DNA of 46,814 nucleotides from the NCBI GenBank assembly GCA_003427395.1, contig BFEA01000465.1, positions 1,200,485-1,247,298 on the forward strand, read 5' to 3'. A program made the translations under genes and the position numbers. This document shows, in pieces, positions 11,290 through 22,117 of the stretch (positions within the stretch are counted from its first letter, which is position 1; each line of letters opens with the position of its first letter). A model generated the notes under the pieces. The model saw nothing but the letters and a program-made list of their open reading frames with translations, had not been told where the DNA came from and searched no databases. The stretch comes from Chara braunii. Lineage: Eukaryota; Streptophyta; Charophyceae; Charales; Characeae.

Positions 11290-11757
11290 CAGTTATAGCT
11301 GTCGCTGCAATCTGAGCAGGGATATTGTCATGGTGGATGATGACGTGGCCCTTGATGATATCTGGATCGTACCGTGAGATGTTGCCGAATTTGCCGCCCC
11401 CTCAGCCACAGCTGCCGCTGCAACCTGAGCAGGGACAACTGTCATTGTGGATGATGACGTGACCCTTGATGATATGTGGACCGTACCGTGAGATGTAGCC
11501 ATGATCTGCACAGCCGGTGTTGGACACGTTATTGTTATTGTTGTTGATGTTGCATTTGTCGCTTTTATTGTCGGTGGTATTATTGTTGATGGTGTTGTTT
11601 TTGTCGTTGTTGTTGCTATTGTTGTTGTTGTTGTTGTCGTTGTTGTTGTTGATGTAACCGTTGTTGTTGTTGATGGTGTTGTCGTTGTCTTCACTGTTGT
11701 CGCTGTTGTCGATGACGTCAGTGTTGCTGGTAGCGGAAGATCACCGACTGTCGTCAC
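11290..11757 (-). repeat. GTT/GTC trinucleotide repeat and 114-bp tandem duplication
   Basis: The plus strand is a GTT-rich imperfect trinucleotide array (about 11515-11720). Beside it is a unit of about 114 bp present twice (about 11304-11417 and 11418-11530) containing GTGGATGATGACGTG. The minus strand reads as a 154-residue Thr-rich frame with two copies of ATSHGT...ISSR.TSSSTM. A threonine-rich secreted or wall protein fragment cannot be excluded, but repeat expansion explains it more simply. Confidence 0.55.
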
Positions 11758-12477
11758 GATCTGACCTTGCAGAGGTTGGAGATGATGTGGTTCTTTCTGC
11801 CCCCTTCTCCTGTCACCACCACTGTCACTGTTACAGGCGTTGGATATCGTTCGTCCCTCCGCGAAGAGGCCGTAGCATCTCTACGTGAGCCCTTGCGGCT
11901 GCTCCCAGTCTATGATATCATCCAGCCGAGGATCCAGCCCCTCCTTCAATATCCAGATGATATCCAACATCTACTGGGAGATGTCCTCCCGCCTTGCTAC
12001 CAATGAGATCCACCCCCCATGAACCTCGAATGGTTGGTTTGCTAGCAAGGGCAATACCCGCACAAACTCCTCCAGCTGCTGCCGCCCCTCCTCCAGAGTC
12101 AACAACCAGTGTCAACCACTCGTCCACCTGTTGTTGCAAATTCCCTCTTCACGCGAGTTGTGGCTGCTTGTTCGTCCTGTTTCCCTTGCTGAAGTATGCC
12201 GTCTTCGTCGCCTCGTGCTCGTGCACAAGGATGTCCCTGGTTCTAGATACCCACGTGAACACCTGCCCCATCGCCACATGAGTGGTGATGGTGGATACCT
12301 ACCCGTGTCTTCCTCAGGATTTCTGAGGAAGTCAACCGGTGTGTGACCGGGCCTCGCCGGCCAGATCGGTTAGCGCTCTCGCGCTATGCTCCGCCGCTCA
12401 ACGACTCCTAGGCCAAAATCTTCCCAGAGGCCCCCCTAGCCAAGCGCCATTGTATAGTTGAATGTGATGTTGGATTT
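11758..12477. other. Unassigned DNA, no gene recognised
   Basis: Several overlapping frames of 70-95 codons are open on both strands, but none has a domain or motif that I recognise. Confidence 0.5.
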
Positions 12478-13899
12478 TTTTTTTTATTCGTCAGGAATTT
12501 GATTTTTTCTTTTATTTTGTCTCATTCAGCTGTGATAACAATCTTCTCCTGCAGCTTCATTGTCTCCGTAAAATCTGGGTCATCCAGCCTCACTCCCTCC
12601 ATTCCAAAAGTACAACGACGTTGTGAGAGGGCCCAAAGGATGACTCTTCTGCCGGTTATAAATAAGTTCTGAGAGAAATCATCTAGTTAATTTGGAGACC
12701 AGGTCTTGCATAACAGAGTCCGCCAATCCCACGGCCAAAACCGGGGGGTATTAAAGGAACTTTATATCCTATCCCACTGTTGCCATAACCAGAATGCACC
12801 TGGACATTGAAGAAAGATGTGGTCGATGGTTTCCGGAATGATCCTAGATGAGAACCCAGAGGAGCATAGTTTGCATCAAGGTAGAGCAATGCCTTTCTTT
12901 TTCGACGAGGTCCTATCTATTAGGCAATTATTCGTGGGAAGGCATCGCTGGTCAATTTTCCATTGTAAAGATGCAATTTTTATCCGTTTAATCTTAATAC
13001 TTTTGAACCACTTGACATGTTTAAGATCTTCCTTGCTTACATTTAGATGTTTCATCCACATAGTTTCTACTCGATCCTTCAAGTCCAATATAGGCCTCAA
13101 CATCCGGTAAGTTGATCTGTCTGTCAGTGAGTGGATATTGCGAGTGCACTTTCCGCGTTTCCCCAGGGGGATCATCCATGACCAATAGATCGGATCTAAT
13201 GCTAATTTATTAATTGAGCATTTTGAATTAATTGAGAACATGGGAGTAAATTGATCCCCCGCTGTTCACCACTACCACATTTCCTACCCTCGATACCTAC
13301 CTAATCACTCTCTTTGAGTTGTGGTCCTTTTGTGAGGATCCTCATCCATTCTATCGGGACAACTTCAGTGATTGTATCTAGTGCTCTTGCTGTCCTCCTG
13401 CAGTAACGCAGTCTAGGTAAGAGATCATGAAGAGAGTATTAGTCCCGATTTTTTGGGTTTTAGATGTCCCAAATCCTTAGGACCCCATTTTTAACCCGTC
13501 CCCTTCAGGGAGAATCCATACAATGAAACATCCTTCGTGGTGAGTCAGTCATCCACTTGTTATTGAAAAGGGGTTGTTGGCAGACCTCTTTCCATCGGTT
13601 TAGGGGGATTCTATCAAGTAGTGGTAGTTTGCACTAAGTCTTGAGAAAATCTGGCAAAAAAGAGTCATTTTTAATGTCCATTCTTGTGGCCTGACGTTGT
13701 GTCTTCGCTGGCTGGCTTGAGGGCTGTGCTCTACCTCTTCGGATGACCAAGTATTGATTTTCTAGCCATATCAACGGATTTGTCCCCTCTAGCACTTTCG
13801 GTGCTAGTCTCAAAATTTGTTCTTTGGCTAGAGCTAACCTGGTTGAAAAGTAGTCATTTGATCCGTTGGATAGAGAGCAGCATAGCATGAGTGGAAGGA
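12478..13899 (-). mobile_element. LINE fragment C, C-terminal half of ORF2, abutting LTR2
   Basis: Read on the minus strand from 13899: TCCTTCCACTCATGC gives PSTHAMLLSIQRIK, then ILRLAPKVLEGTNPLIWLEN, LALDPIYWSWMIP, LTDRSTYRMLRP, IKIASLQWKIDQRCLPTNN, an ETIDHIFLQCPGAFWLWQQW zf-RVT region and FITGRRVILWALSQRRCTFG. These follow the order of the LINE at 19109-24112. Its first codons continue the last ones of LINE A (GGLGILDP at 2448), and both share TCCTT at the LTR edge. It is therefore best seen as the other half of LINE A. It has many stops and frameshifts. Confidence 0.87.
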
Positions 13900-14221
13900 T
13901 ATAGCGGACCTCTGGTTGGTTGGCCTGTGAGACCAGCCCCTTGGCCTGTTCTCACAGGCCTGTGTTCTATTCGGGGGCAGTCCAGTCCAGCCCAGTCCAG
14001 GCCGGTATCTGTCGGTACCAGCCAGTCCAGTCCAGCCCCGTCAGTCCGCTGGGGTATACCCCAACAGTTGTCAGTTTTCAGCCTCATTCTTCAGTGACAC
14101 ATTTCGGGGTACGTGCGTTGGAGTCTGCATGGGGAGCTGCGTTGTGCACCTTGCTCCCTCCTTCTTCCTCCATCTCCATCTCTGTCACTAGCGGAGCACC
14201 ACACCTGGTGGGTTCGCTACA
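13900..14221 (+). repeat. 5' LTR of a gypsy element (LTR2)
   Basis: It is 322 bp, as is LTR1, and about 96% identical to it. The left end TATAG is a mutated TGTAG, and the right end is CTACA. It is followed one base later by a primer-binding site, so it is a 5' LTR reading rightward. On its left, 13895-13899 is AAGGA (TCCTT on the minus strand), the same 5 bp that flanks LTR1. Confidence 0.92.
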
Positions 14222-14222
14222 T

Positions 14223-14234
14223 TGGTATCGGAGC
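14223..14234 (+). promoter_or_regulatory. Primer-binding site for initiator-Met tRNA
   Basis: TGGTATCGGAGC starts one base after the LTR end. The canonical plant site complementary to the 3' end of tRNA-iMet is TGGTATCAGAGC, so there is a single mismatch. This fixes the orientation of the LTR at 13900-14221. Confidence 0.9.
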
Positions 14235-14285
14235 GGGAACGGTCCCCGCCCCCACCCACCACACCGCACAGCAGGGAAACACGGC

Positions 14286-14306
14286 AAAACCCGACAGTCG
14301 GGTTTT
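14286..14306 (+). promoter_or_regulatory. Perfect 10-bp hairpin in the gypsy leader
   Basis: AAAACCCGAC (14286-14295), a single A, then GTCGGGTTTT (14297-14306) form a perfect inverted repeat about 50 nt after the primer-binding site. Palindromic leader hairpins in this position can serve RNA dimerisation or packaging. That role is inferred here. Confidence 0.6.
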
Positions 14307-14513
14307 CGGCTGTTTTTGGGGCATTTTCGGGCGAAAAAGCGGGAAAAACAACGAAAAAAGGTGCTGCAGCAGGGGAGCTCCACGTGGCGAAAAAGGAAGC
14401 CGTATCACAACACGTCAAGGCCAAGGCCGCTGCATCACGCACACACACGCGCCACGCTGCCCCACTGCCCCGCCCCGCTCCCGAATATATCTATATTTCA
14501 AGATCTGGGATGC

Positions 14514-14587
14514 AGTTGTGGCTGCTGGGATTTGAACCCAGGCAGCTGCCAGGCTTGCACGTGCGTATACCACTGCCATAACACACT
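14514..14587 (-). pseudogene. tRNA-like remnant
   Basis: The minus strand has an A-box-like TGGCAGTGGTATACG and a perfect T arm: CTGGG, loop TTCAAAT, CCCAG. The acceptor stem pairs at only about five of seven positions, and the anticodon arm does not close well. It is therefore a decayed tRNA or a SINE head, not a working tRNA gene. Confidence 0.5.
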
Positions 14588-15000
14588 TGCCACAATGTGT
14601 CCATGGCTTTGTAGCACGACACACTCGTGTTGAAGAGGTGCCGTGCTGGCTATTTACCCCCTCCCCGCCGGCGAGCACTGAGCAGTGCCCAGCAGATCAG
14701 CAACGGCCGGGCTGTTATTTGCCCCCGCCCGCCCCCCCGGTTGGTTGTTGTCGGCTGGGCACATGGCCATCTGTCCCGCCACGTGGCAGCTCGTGCTGGA
14801 ACAGAAGACCCCCCTGCTCTACAGTGGAGAGGGCCTGCTCACACAGCAGATCCTACATCTGGACATCTGCAAAAGTGTTGCTGGGGGCTGATCAAGATCT
14901 CAGCCCCCCCTCTCTCCTCCAACTGGCTGCTGCAGCAAAGACCAAGACCCTCCTGATCTTGGTGTACCTTGTGCCCGTGGAGACACCAAGGGCCAGGTAT

Positions 15001-15375
15001 CACTCCCTTCTCCCTCTCCCTCTACTAACCCACTCTCCTCTTATTCACCCCTTCTCTTTCCCCCACCTTCTACTGCATCTTTTCTCTCCTCCTTTTATCT
15101 TCCCCACCCCACCTTCTCCCACCACCCATTCTTTTACTTTATTTTCTTCATCTCTTCTTTTCTTTCTTTTTTTTCTCCTTCCTTCTTGATCTCTCTCCAC
15201 CTTTCCCCATCCCTACTCTCCCCCAACTACCACCACACCATCCCCCTACCTCCCATTTCATCTTTTTCTTTCTCCCCACCTATTTCTTTCTTTTCTCCCT
15301 CACTTTTCATTCCCCTTCCCCCCTACTTCGAAAATTTCTTCAATTTTTTTTTTTTCTATTTTTCTTCTTTGTCTT
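15001..15375 (+). repeat. Pyrimidine-rich tract
   Basis: For about 375 bp the plus strand is almost entirely C and T (runs of CTCC, CCCTTC, TTTCTT), with very few purines. There is no coding signal. Such strand-asymmetric tracts can form triplex DNA and hinder sequencing, which fits the nearby gap. Confidence 0.75.
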
Positions 15376-15606
15376 GCCACTTCCTCCCATCTCTCGGGGC
15401 CCTGCCTGTTTGTGGGGGGGAGCTTCCTCCATGTCTTTAACATGCGGCCGACAAACCACAGTGTATACGGTCGTACAAATACGGGCCGTACGTACTCCCC
15501 TACGACTGTACGTACGGGCCCCGGCCCCCGGTACAGGTCGTACGTACAGACTTTGGGCCCTCCGTACACGGCCTTCGGGAGGGGTGTTGAGGGGGTGGAT
15601 GGGCCG

Positions 15607-16106
15607 NNNNNNNNNNNNNNNNNNNNNNNNNNNNNNNNNNNNNNNNNNNNNNNNNNNNNNNNNNNNNNNNNNNNNNNNNNNNNNNNNNNNNNNNNNNNNN
15701 NNNNNNNNNNNNNNNNNNNNNNNNNNNNNNNNNNNNNNNNNNNNNNNNNNNNNNNNNNNNNNNNNNNNNNNNNNNNNNNNNNNNNNNNNNNNNNNNNNNN
15801 NNNNNNNNNNNNNNNNNNNNNNNNNNNNNNNNNNNNNNNNNNNNNNNNNNNNNNNNNNNNNNNNNNNNNNNNNNNNNNNNNNNNNNNNNNNNNNNNNNNN
15901 NNNNNNNNNNNNNNNNNNNNNNNNNNNNNNNNNNNNNNNNNNNNNNNNNNNNNNNNNNNNNNNNNNNNNNNNNNNNNNNNNNNNNNNNNNNNNNNNNNNN
16001 NNNNNNNNNNNNNNNNNNNNNNNNNNNNNNNNNNNNNNNNNNNNNNNNNNNNNNNNNNNNNNNNNNNNNNNNNNNNNNNNNNNNNNNNNNNNNNNNNNNN
16101 NNNNNN
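15607..16106. other. Assembly gap (500 N)
   Basis: Exactly 500 N, probably a fixed-size scaffold gap. Both sides are rich in GTAC/CGTACG motifs (15460-15600 and 16360-16445), and the right edge is G/C homopolymer plus (CA)n. All open frames crossing the gap are artefacts. Confidence 0.97.
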
Positions 16107-16270
16107 GGGGGGGTCGCCTCCCCCCCGCGAACACACACACACACACACACGCGCATGCGGGGCAACTGCCCGTTTTTTTTTGCTACGAGTTTTTTTTTTT
16201 TTCCTTTTTTTTTCGTCTTTTTTGTTTTTGATTTTTTTAAAATTCTTTCAAAGGTCAAAAAATAAAATAA

Positions 16271-16315
16271 AAATATGGGGTTGTAGATCTTATCAAGATC
16301 TACAAACCCATATTT
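16271..16315. repeat. 21-bp-arm inverted repeat (hairpin)
   Basis: The left arm 16271-16291 and the right arm 16295-16315 are complementary except for one position, with a 3-nt loop ATC. The core is TTGTAGATCTT/AAGATCTACAA. A related GTAGATCTT hairpin lies at 43661-43698. Function unknown. Confidence 0.85.
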
Positions 16316-16547
16316 GTTTTTTGTTTTTTTGGTTTGTTTTTGCCCCTAAATCACCGTCGTACGGCCATCATTCGTATGCCCGTACGCCCGCCTGTCTGTC
16401 CGTATGCACGGGCCATACGAAGACCCCCCGTACGACGTACGGGGACGACACTGAGAAACCATTTTTCGTCTCTGTCGTTCCTCGTGGTCTGCATGGGATT
16501 TTCCAATATCGGTCGTCGATCCATGTTAAGGGGTCAACCGATGGTCA

Positions 16548-17771
16548 AGTTGATGTGGCTCAGTGGTTTGAGTACCGGTTGGAAATGCGCATTGTGGTAT
16601 GAGGTTGCGGGTTCAAAACTCAATTGCAACCTTGCGCATGGACACCGGCAGGGCGTTAGATTGACGCACGGCTGGACACACTCCCTTGGGTTGACGCATG
16701 GTACTATTACAGATACTGCCTTCACACCACCCAAGGGTTGTTCATGGTATTGTATGTTTGTTCTGGGTTTCACATGGGTTGCTTGGGGGTGTTGGTCTTG
16801 GGTGTTTTGTTGATCTCCCCAATCTGGCGTATCACACGTTTGTGCCATTTCCACTACCGGTTCACATGGTAGAGTGACTAGAGTCATACAATTACATGTT
16901 TCAAGGTCACGGGTTCGAGCTTGGTTCGGATCTTGGCGGGGTCCTTGTCCATCTTACCCCCGTTCTCTCTTCGATATACGCACATGATGTTGCCTATGCA
17001 TCTCAATACATTGATTCACAAAGCACACACAGCCTTCGGGCATATACATAGCTTGCGAATTGTACATGGTCTGCGGGCTACATACACAAGTTTCACACAT
17101 AGTGTTGTCTATATATCTTCATACATAAATACATGAAGCATACACAACCTTCGGGTATACATATACATTGCGAACTACAGAACTATCAGAATGGGGGGTC
17201 TAGTCATTGGGCGGGGTCTAGTATCTACGGTAGGGACAGGTATGGGCCACCGGAGTTCCTACTCATATTCGGGTAGAACTCTCTAGTGGCTATATATATG
17301 GCTTAGACCCTGGGGTAAGGATAGGGGTATAAGCCACTCAGGCCAGTCCGTGTTTCGTCTGGCCTTGGGTAAGCTAGGGGAAGGACGGTAAGACTCCTTC
17401 AATGGGTGCTACCCTGTCTGAAACCTAGGGCCCAGACTCTCTTGGGGCTTGTAGTAGATTGTCTGGGTCTGGCGTCCGAAGTTCCCGTTCGACAAGGCTC
17501 GTCCGATTCCGCTTCCACCAGGGTTGGGCAGCCTATCAGCCCTCGTGCCTATCACTGCTGCTCGGTCCAAGTTACCTGCCCATTGGTAGGGTAATGGTCT
17601 TGAGTGCTGGTCACACTGAGGTAGGATAGTGGGATAGGGGATGCACTAGGAGTATTGACGCGAGGATGGGATGGGAGGTGGTCTCATATTCCAGGACACC
17701 CACGGCCTACTGCTCCAGCCTCCAGGTAATCACTATGTACTCAGTGACTAGCCTCTACAACATCATGGACT

Positions 17772-17803
<32 letters not shown>
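16548..17803 (+). mobile_element. Long SINE-like retroposon with two tRNA-like heads and poly(A)
   Basis: Head 1 (about 16548-16632) has an A box TGGCTCAGTGG (16556-16566) and a B box GCGGGTTCAAAACTC (16607-16621). Head 2 (about 16862-16935) has TGGTAGAGTGAC and CACGGGTTCGAGC. The body to 17773 is followed by a poly(A) of about 30 nt (17774-17803). Part of the body (17480-17620, for example GACAAGGCTCGTCCGATTCC) matches in reverse the elements at 29002-30136 and 30490-30760. No protein is encoded. The unity of this 1.25-kb unit is inferred from its shared architecture with the 29002-30136 copy. Confidence 0.6.
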
Positions 17804-17804
<1 letters not shown>

Positions 17805-17805
<1 letters not shown>

Positions 17806-18480
17806 ATGGGGATCGACCAATGTGTAGGCTTCGGGAGCCAGGCGTGCAATCTGTTCCATGGCAAAGTCCTCCATGGAAAGGGGTTGTCGAGAGTCAATCA
17901 GATAACCCACTGCAAGATCAGCGCCTGGTTTTGTGTGGAGGGGTCGAGGATGCCCAAAATGCAGCCCAATGCCCTTTTGCTTTGGGCTACACTACCAAGT
18001 CCCAAGCCACCCGACTGATTGTGTTGGTACGTTCATCGTCCCTTTTCCAAAGGTATTCGATCACCTTCTGTTTTAGGGATTTCTGAGCAGTAAACTGCTA
18101 GCCATTCATCATTTTCCAGTGGGCAGCGTTGTGCCGTCATTTTGACTCCTAGAACTCGAATGGGGACCTGCGGGGGAATCCAGGATATGTGTGGTTCCTC
18201 TGGTGGACATCGTCCTCAGTGGTGGAGCCACCAATACAGCGTTTTCTGCCCCCAGTTAATTGCCATGTCTGACAAGGTGCAAAAAAGGGCCATGAGTCGT
18301 TGTACCTCCTCCATATTTTCCTTCATAGCCTCAATTATTACAGTAAGATCGTTTGCAAAAAGGGAGCAAACGGGAATCGCTTCACCACAATGTGACCACA
18401 TCATCAGCAGTGTTGATGAAAACGGCAACGAAGTTACCTTCGGTAAAGCTTCCCGCACCTGCAACAACAACGGCGGCATT
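17805..18480 (-). mobile_element. LINE fragment E, RT motif C and connection region
   Basis: The minus strand reads VCSLFANDLTVIIEAM and MAINWGQKTLYWW, matching VCSLFADDLSPMVKA and MRINWGNKILGWW of the LINE at 19109-24112, then VPIRVLGV, GCILGILDPSTQNQALILQW and the EQIARLAP-like region. The RT catalytic FADD motif has become FAND, a lethal change at a metal-binding Asp. Stops and frameshifts abound. DPSTQ here supports the joined reading of LINE fragments A and C. Confidence 0.8.
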
Positions 18481-19019
18481 CGGCGCTTGGGGAATGATTA
18501 GTAAGATGAGAAGTCCATTGACGACTCGCCTTCTGCAGGAGAGAATCCGGGGTATGAGGTTGACTGCGGGTAGGAGATTGAGATTGATGGTGGGACTCTG
18601 TTTGATTACGGGATCCCGTCTCTCCCCCTCATTTTGTGTGGAGTTTCTCCCGAATGACCCGCTCCTCTTCATCTCGTGTTGGAAGGGGGTGGGGTAGACG
18701 ATGGCCCTTTGATGGATTGGGGTTGGCCGACCCTCAAACCCCAATCACCATGACCTGTTGATTGTTCCCCAGGTAAGATGTTGGACATTCATGGTTGCGT
18801 GGGTTGAATCGTGTTTTGCTTTCTTCGGGGCATGTGGGAAATACGCTCTGTCGGATTTGTGGTTAGGAGGGCAGGTGGTCAATCCTTCCCTGTTCTGGGA
18901 AGTAATCAATGCCTCCTTGTCTATAAGGGGACACAACAGATACAGGGGCAAGGGTCTTCAGCTTCACACAACACATATAAACTAGATAGTAATGATCACC
19001 CTCACACATCATTGTATAA
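18481..19019. other. No gene recognised
   Basis: Overlapping frames of 75-120 codons on both strands carry no recognised motif. It lies between a minus-strand LINE fragment and the 3SL heads preceding the long LINE. Confidence 0.5.
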
Positions 19020-19140
19020 GGGATGCTGGACCCGATTTCTAGCTAAGACATATTATTGTACAGGGACGCTAGACCCGATTTCCAGCAGGTGTGGTTCCCC
19101 ACTAATAGATGGAGCCTTCAACATCTAAAAAAACAAAAAA
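19020..19140 (+). mobile_element. Two tandem 3SL heads, the second running into a LINE start
   Basis: GGGATGCTGGACCCGATTTC starts at 19020 and GGGACGCTAGACCCGATTTC at 19063, a spacing of 43 bp. The second continues through stem-loop 2 (TTCCCCACTAATAGATGGAG) into an A-rich stretch (19125-19141). The first LINE frame begins at the ATG inside stem-loop 2 (19109), so the repeat either forms the LINE 5' end or sits directly against it. Confidence 0.75.
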
Positions 19141-19592
19141 AAGGGGGGGGAGGATCAGGAGAGAGAACAACGAAGAAGTGGTGGATTTCATTAAGACAAA
19201 TTTCTCTGGGGTAGTGACAATTCTATCCGTCACTGAAGGGGAGCAGAGAATGGCTGACTGGGATAAATATTTGAAATATGATGTTAGTAAGAACTCAGAT
19301 CTCAGATGGTTCAATCAGGAATCCCTGAGTGAGTTACAACTCCTCAAAGTCAAGGCAAACAACTTCTGGTCAGAAACTAACGTAGGCACTCTTTTGGTTA
19401 GATTGTTGGGACATAACACCCTTGTCAATGGGGGTCTGTTGGATTCTGGCCAATGACAGAGATGGTCCTAAGCTCTCATTCTCCCAGCCCTAGATTCTGC
19501 ATAGTGTTTTTAATTATAATTATATGGAGAACTTTAAGATAATTGACGCATTATACAATAAAGACAAGTCTTGGAATTCAGTAAGAAGAAAT

Positions 19593-20263
19593 GCAGATCT
19601 AGACATCAGATCTATGAACGTTAATGGTCTTTCTTCGGCTAAGCTCGAAAAGAAAAGAGCTATCTATGACCAGTTAAAGGGAGTTGGTGGGAAGGAGTAG
19701 CCTGACGTGATATGTATACAAGAAACTCACCTCACAGATTCGGACCTTCATAACCATTGTCACAAGGAGATTTGGTCCCACACTTCATTCAGAGCGCATG
19801 CCCCTCGCCTTGGGAGTGCGGGAGTGGCAATATGGATTCCCCCGGATTCCAAGGTGGAACCAGTTTATTGGGAAACCGACAAAGTAGATGGGAGGTGGGT
19901 GGTTATATTGGCAATGTTGGAACTTGAAATAGTCAGTATTCTTTGTGTCTATGGTCCTAATGATATAAGGGATAGACAACGCTTTTTCGAATCCCTTTCC
20001 CCCATCCTTCCAGTAGGTATCCCGGTAATTATAGCCGGTGATTTCAACGCATCCCCAGACCGTTCTTTGGATCGTTGGAATATCCCTACCCCCTGTCCAG
20101 CTTATGTAGAATCTGATGAGATTCTGATGACTAATCTGACTCAATCATTAAATCTCTTTGATTCCTTTAGAAGAATGAACCCATCCCAGCGTACGTACAC
20201 CTGTTTCAGGAAAAATCAAGCCACTCAGGCTACCAAGTCCCGCATAGATCTGATCTTACTCTA
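19593..20263 (+). pseudogene. LINE APE-type endonuclease domain
   Basis: Motifs in order: RSMNVNGLSSAKLEKKR, then a stop at 19699, DVICIQETHL (catalytic Glu), VSILCVYGPN, PVIIAGDFNA and SRIDLILL. The final SDH motif is degraded (LGLDYAMC after a further stop). In an active element this domain nicks target DNA to expose the 3' primer. Confidence 0.88.
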
Positions 20264-20956
20264 AGAGGAATTGGTAGGGGCACTAAAGGTAGCTGAGATA
20301 TTTCCTAAGAGCCCTCACCTGGGTCTTGATTATGCGATGTGTATAGTGATTCTTTCATTTGGAAAGAAGCCAGATCAAGGAAAGGGATATTATAAACTTA
20401 ACACTGCTCATCTTAAAATGAAATCCTTCAGAATTTTTATCAAGGATGTATGGTATTTTTGGAGGGAGTAGAGGATCCATTTTTCAGATAACATCATATG
20501 GTTCAACAACGGCTTAGCTTTCCTGAGCCGTAAATGCAATGAATATTCCAAATTATTGGCAGCCGAACGTCATTCTTCAGAAATTAGATTGTATTAGCGT
20601 ATTCAAGAATTACAGCAATTAGAATTCGATGAAAATGATGCAACAAGGAATGATGCCATGGAACAAGAAATTCAAGATTTGAAAGCTCAATTACTTACTT
20701 GTATGGAATATCGATGGCATGGTATGCGTATTAGGGGCAAAATTGAGAAACATCTAACGGAAGGATCTATGGATGCAAGGTTCTTTGCTATGGCCAGAGC
20801 CCGCTCGGGTAGAACAGTTATCGAGGCTTTGGCCCATCCCCAGAATGAGAATAATCCTCTTTTTACCTCTACGGCCGAATGTACTAAAATTGCAAGTTTT
20901 TTTTTTTTTTTTAAATTCTCTCTGAGACTAGTGAAATCCCTTTAATCCACCGTAGT

Positions 20957-22006
20957 ATGGAGATAGATGATTTCCTCACCCCTATGACTAGAACCCTATC
21001 AGAAGTTCAAAAGGAACAACTAGAATTGTCACTCACTAAGGAAGAGGTATGGACTGCTCTCGTGCTGATGGAAGAAGAAAAGGCCCCCGGTATTGACGGT
21101 CTACCAAAAGAATATTGGGAGGCCATGTGGGACTTCATCTCCCAAGATCTTATGGATTTCTACCAGGAGGTATGGGAGTCAGGCCAGATGGGGGAGTTCG
21201 TGGTTCAAGGTATCCTAACTCTATTATATAAGAAGGGACAGAAAAGTAACATTAGGAATTACCGCCCCATTACTTTGTTGACAGTTGTATATAAGTTGAT
21301 CTCCAAGGTTCTTACTAATCGCCTGAATAAGTACATTGCGGACATAATTCACCCGTCCCAAACTGGGTTCATCCAGGGCAGAAATATTCAGGATAATATC
21401 TTGCTAGTCAATGAACTTATCAGACTCTCTTCAGTCCAAGCATAATGCTGCTTTTGTTTTCATTGATTTTGAAAAAACCTACGACCACGGGGATTGTTTT
21501 TTTTTGGACAAATGCTTAGAAAAATTCAATTTTGGTCCAATATTTAGGAGATGGATTAAAATTTTGCGTAGGAATGCTGCTACAAGAGTAATGGTTAACG
21601 GTAATGTAGCACCTCTCATTGTTCTTCAAAGATCAGTGAGGCAAGGTGACCCATTGCTCCACTCCTCTTCGTAATTATCCTGGAATCCTTAGCAACAAAT
21701 TTGAGATACCACAAAGACATTAGTCGCATCCGGATCTCTTCTATTCCAGAGGACGTCATTCATGTATGCTCCCTCTTTGCTGATGATCTCTCCCCAATGG
21801 TTAAGGCATCACACGCAAACCTGGAAGCAATTAAAGGAATAATGGACACTTTCTGCAAGCTTTCGGGTATGAGAATTAACTGGGGCAATAAAATTCTAGG
21901 ATGGTGGATTCACTATCAAGGAGGGCGACCCCCTGAGCAACCCCAGATAAAATGGCTGCAACCGGATGTGTCAATCAGAGTCCTTGGGATTTCCCTATCT
22001 GCTTGA
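20957..22006 (+). pseudogene. LINE reverse transcriptase domain
   Basis: Motifs spread over three frames: KAPGIDGLPKEYW, LLYKKGQKSNIRNYRPITLL and QTGFIQGRNIQDNIL in the first, VFIDFEKTYDHGD (motif A, catalytic Asp kept) and SVRQGDPL in the second, and VCSLFADDLSPMVKA (motif C, FADD kept) in the third. Frameshifts lie near 21440 and 21670. Preservation of the catalytic Asp residues despite frameshifts suggests fairly recent loss of function. Confidence 0.9.
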
Positions 22007-22117
22007 GGTAAACCTTTATCCACTGATGAAGGGATCCTACATCATGCCTACTCAAAACTGAAATTGTGAAAAAATAAGCATACCTCCTTATTTGGGCGGT
22101 CTCTTGTAATCAATAAT

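Larger units (their letters stand above)
13900..15606 (+). mobile_element. 5' end of the gypsy insertion: LTR, primer-binding site and leader
   Basis: The 5' LTR is followed by a primer-binding site and then non-coding sequence that runs into the N gap. No gag or pol frame is seen before the gap. A tRNA-like remnant (14514-14587) and a pyrimidine-rich tract (15001-15375) may be later insertions or part of the leader. LTR sequence, target duplication and flanking LINE indicate this is the 5' end of the same insertion whose 3' end is at 2449. Confidence 0.7.

Noticed and set aside
15300-16602. Open frames of 250-396 codons around 16 kb
   Set aside because: They consist mostly of X residues from the 500-N gap.
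17805-18480. The LINE at 17.8-18.5 kb as the missing part of LINE C
   Set aside because: It overlaps LINE C in the encoded region (DPST...LAP), so it is a separate copy.
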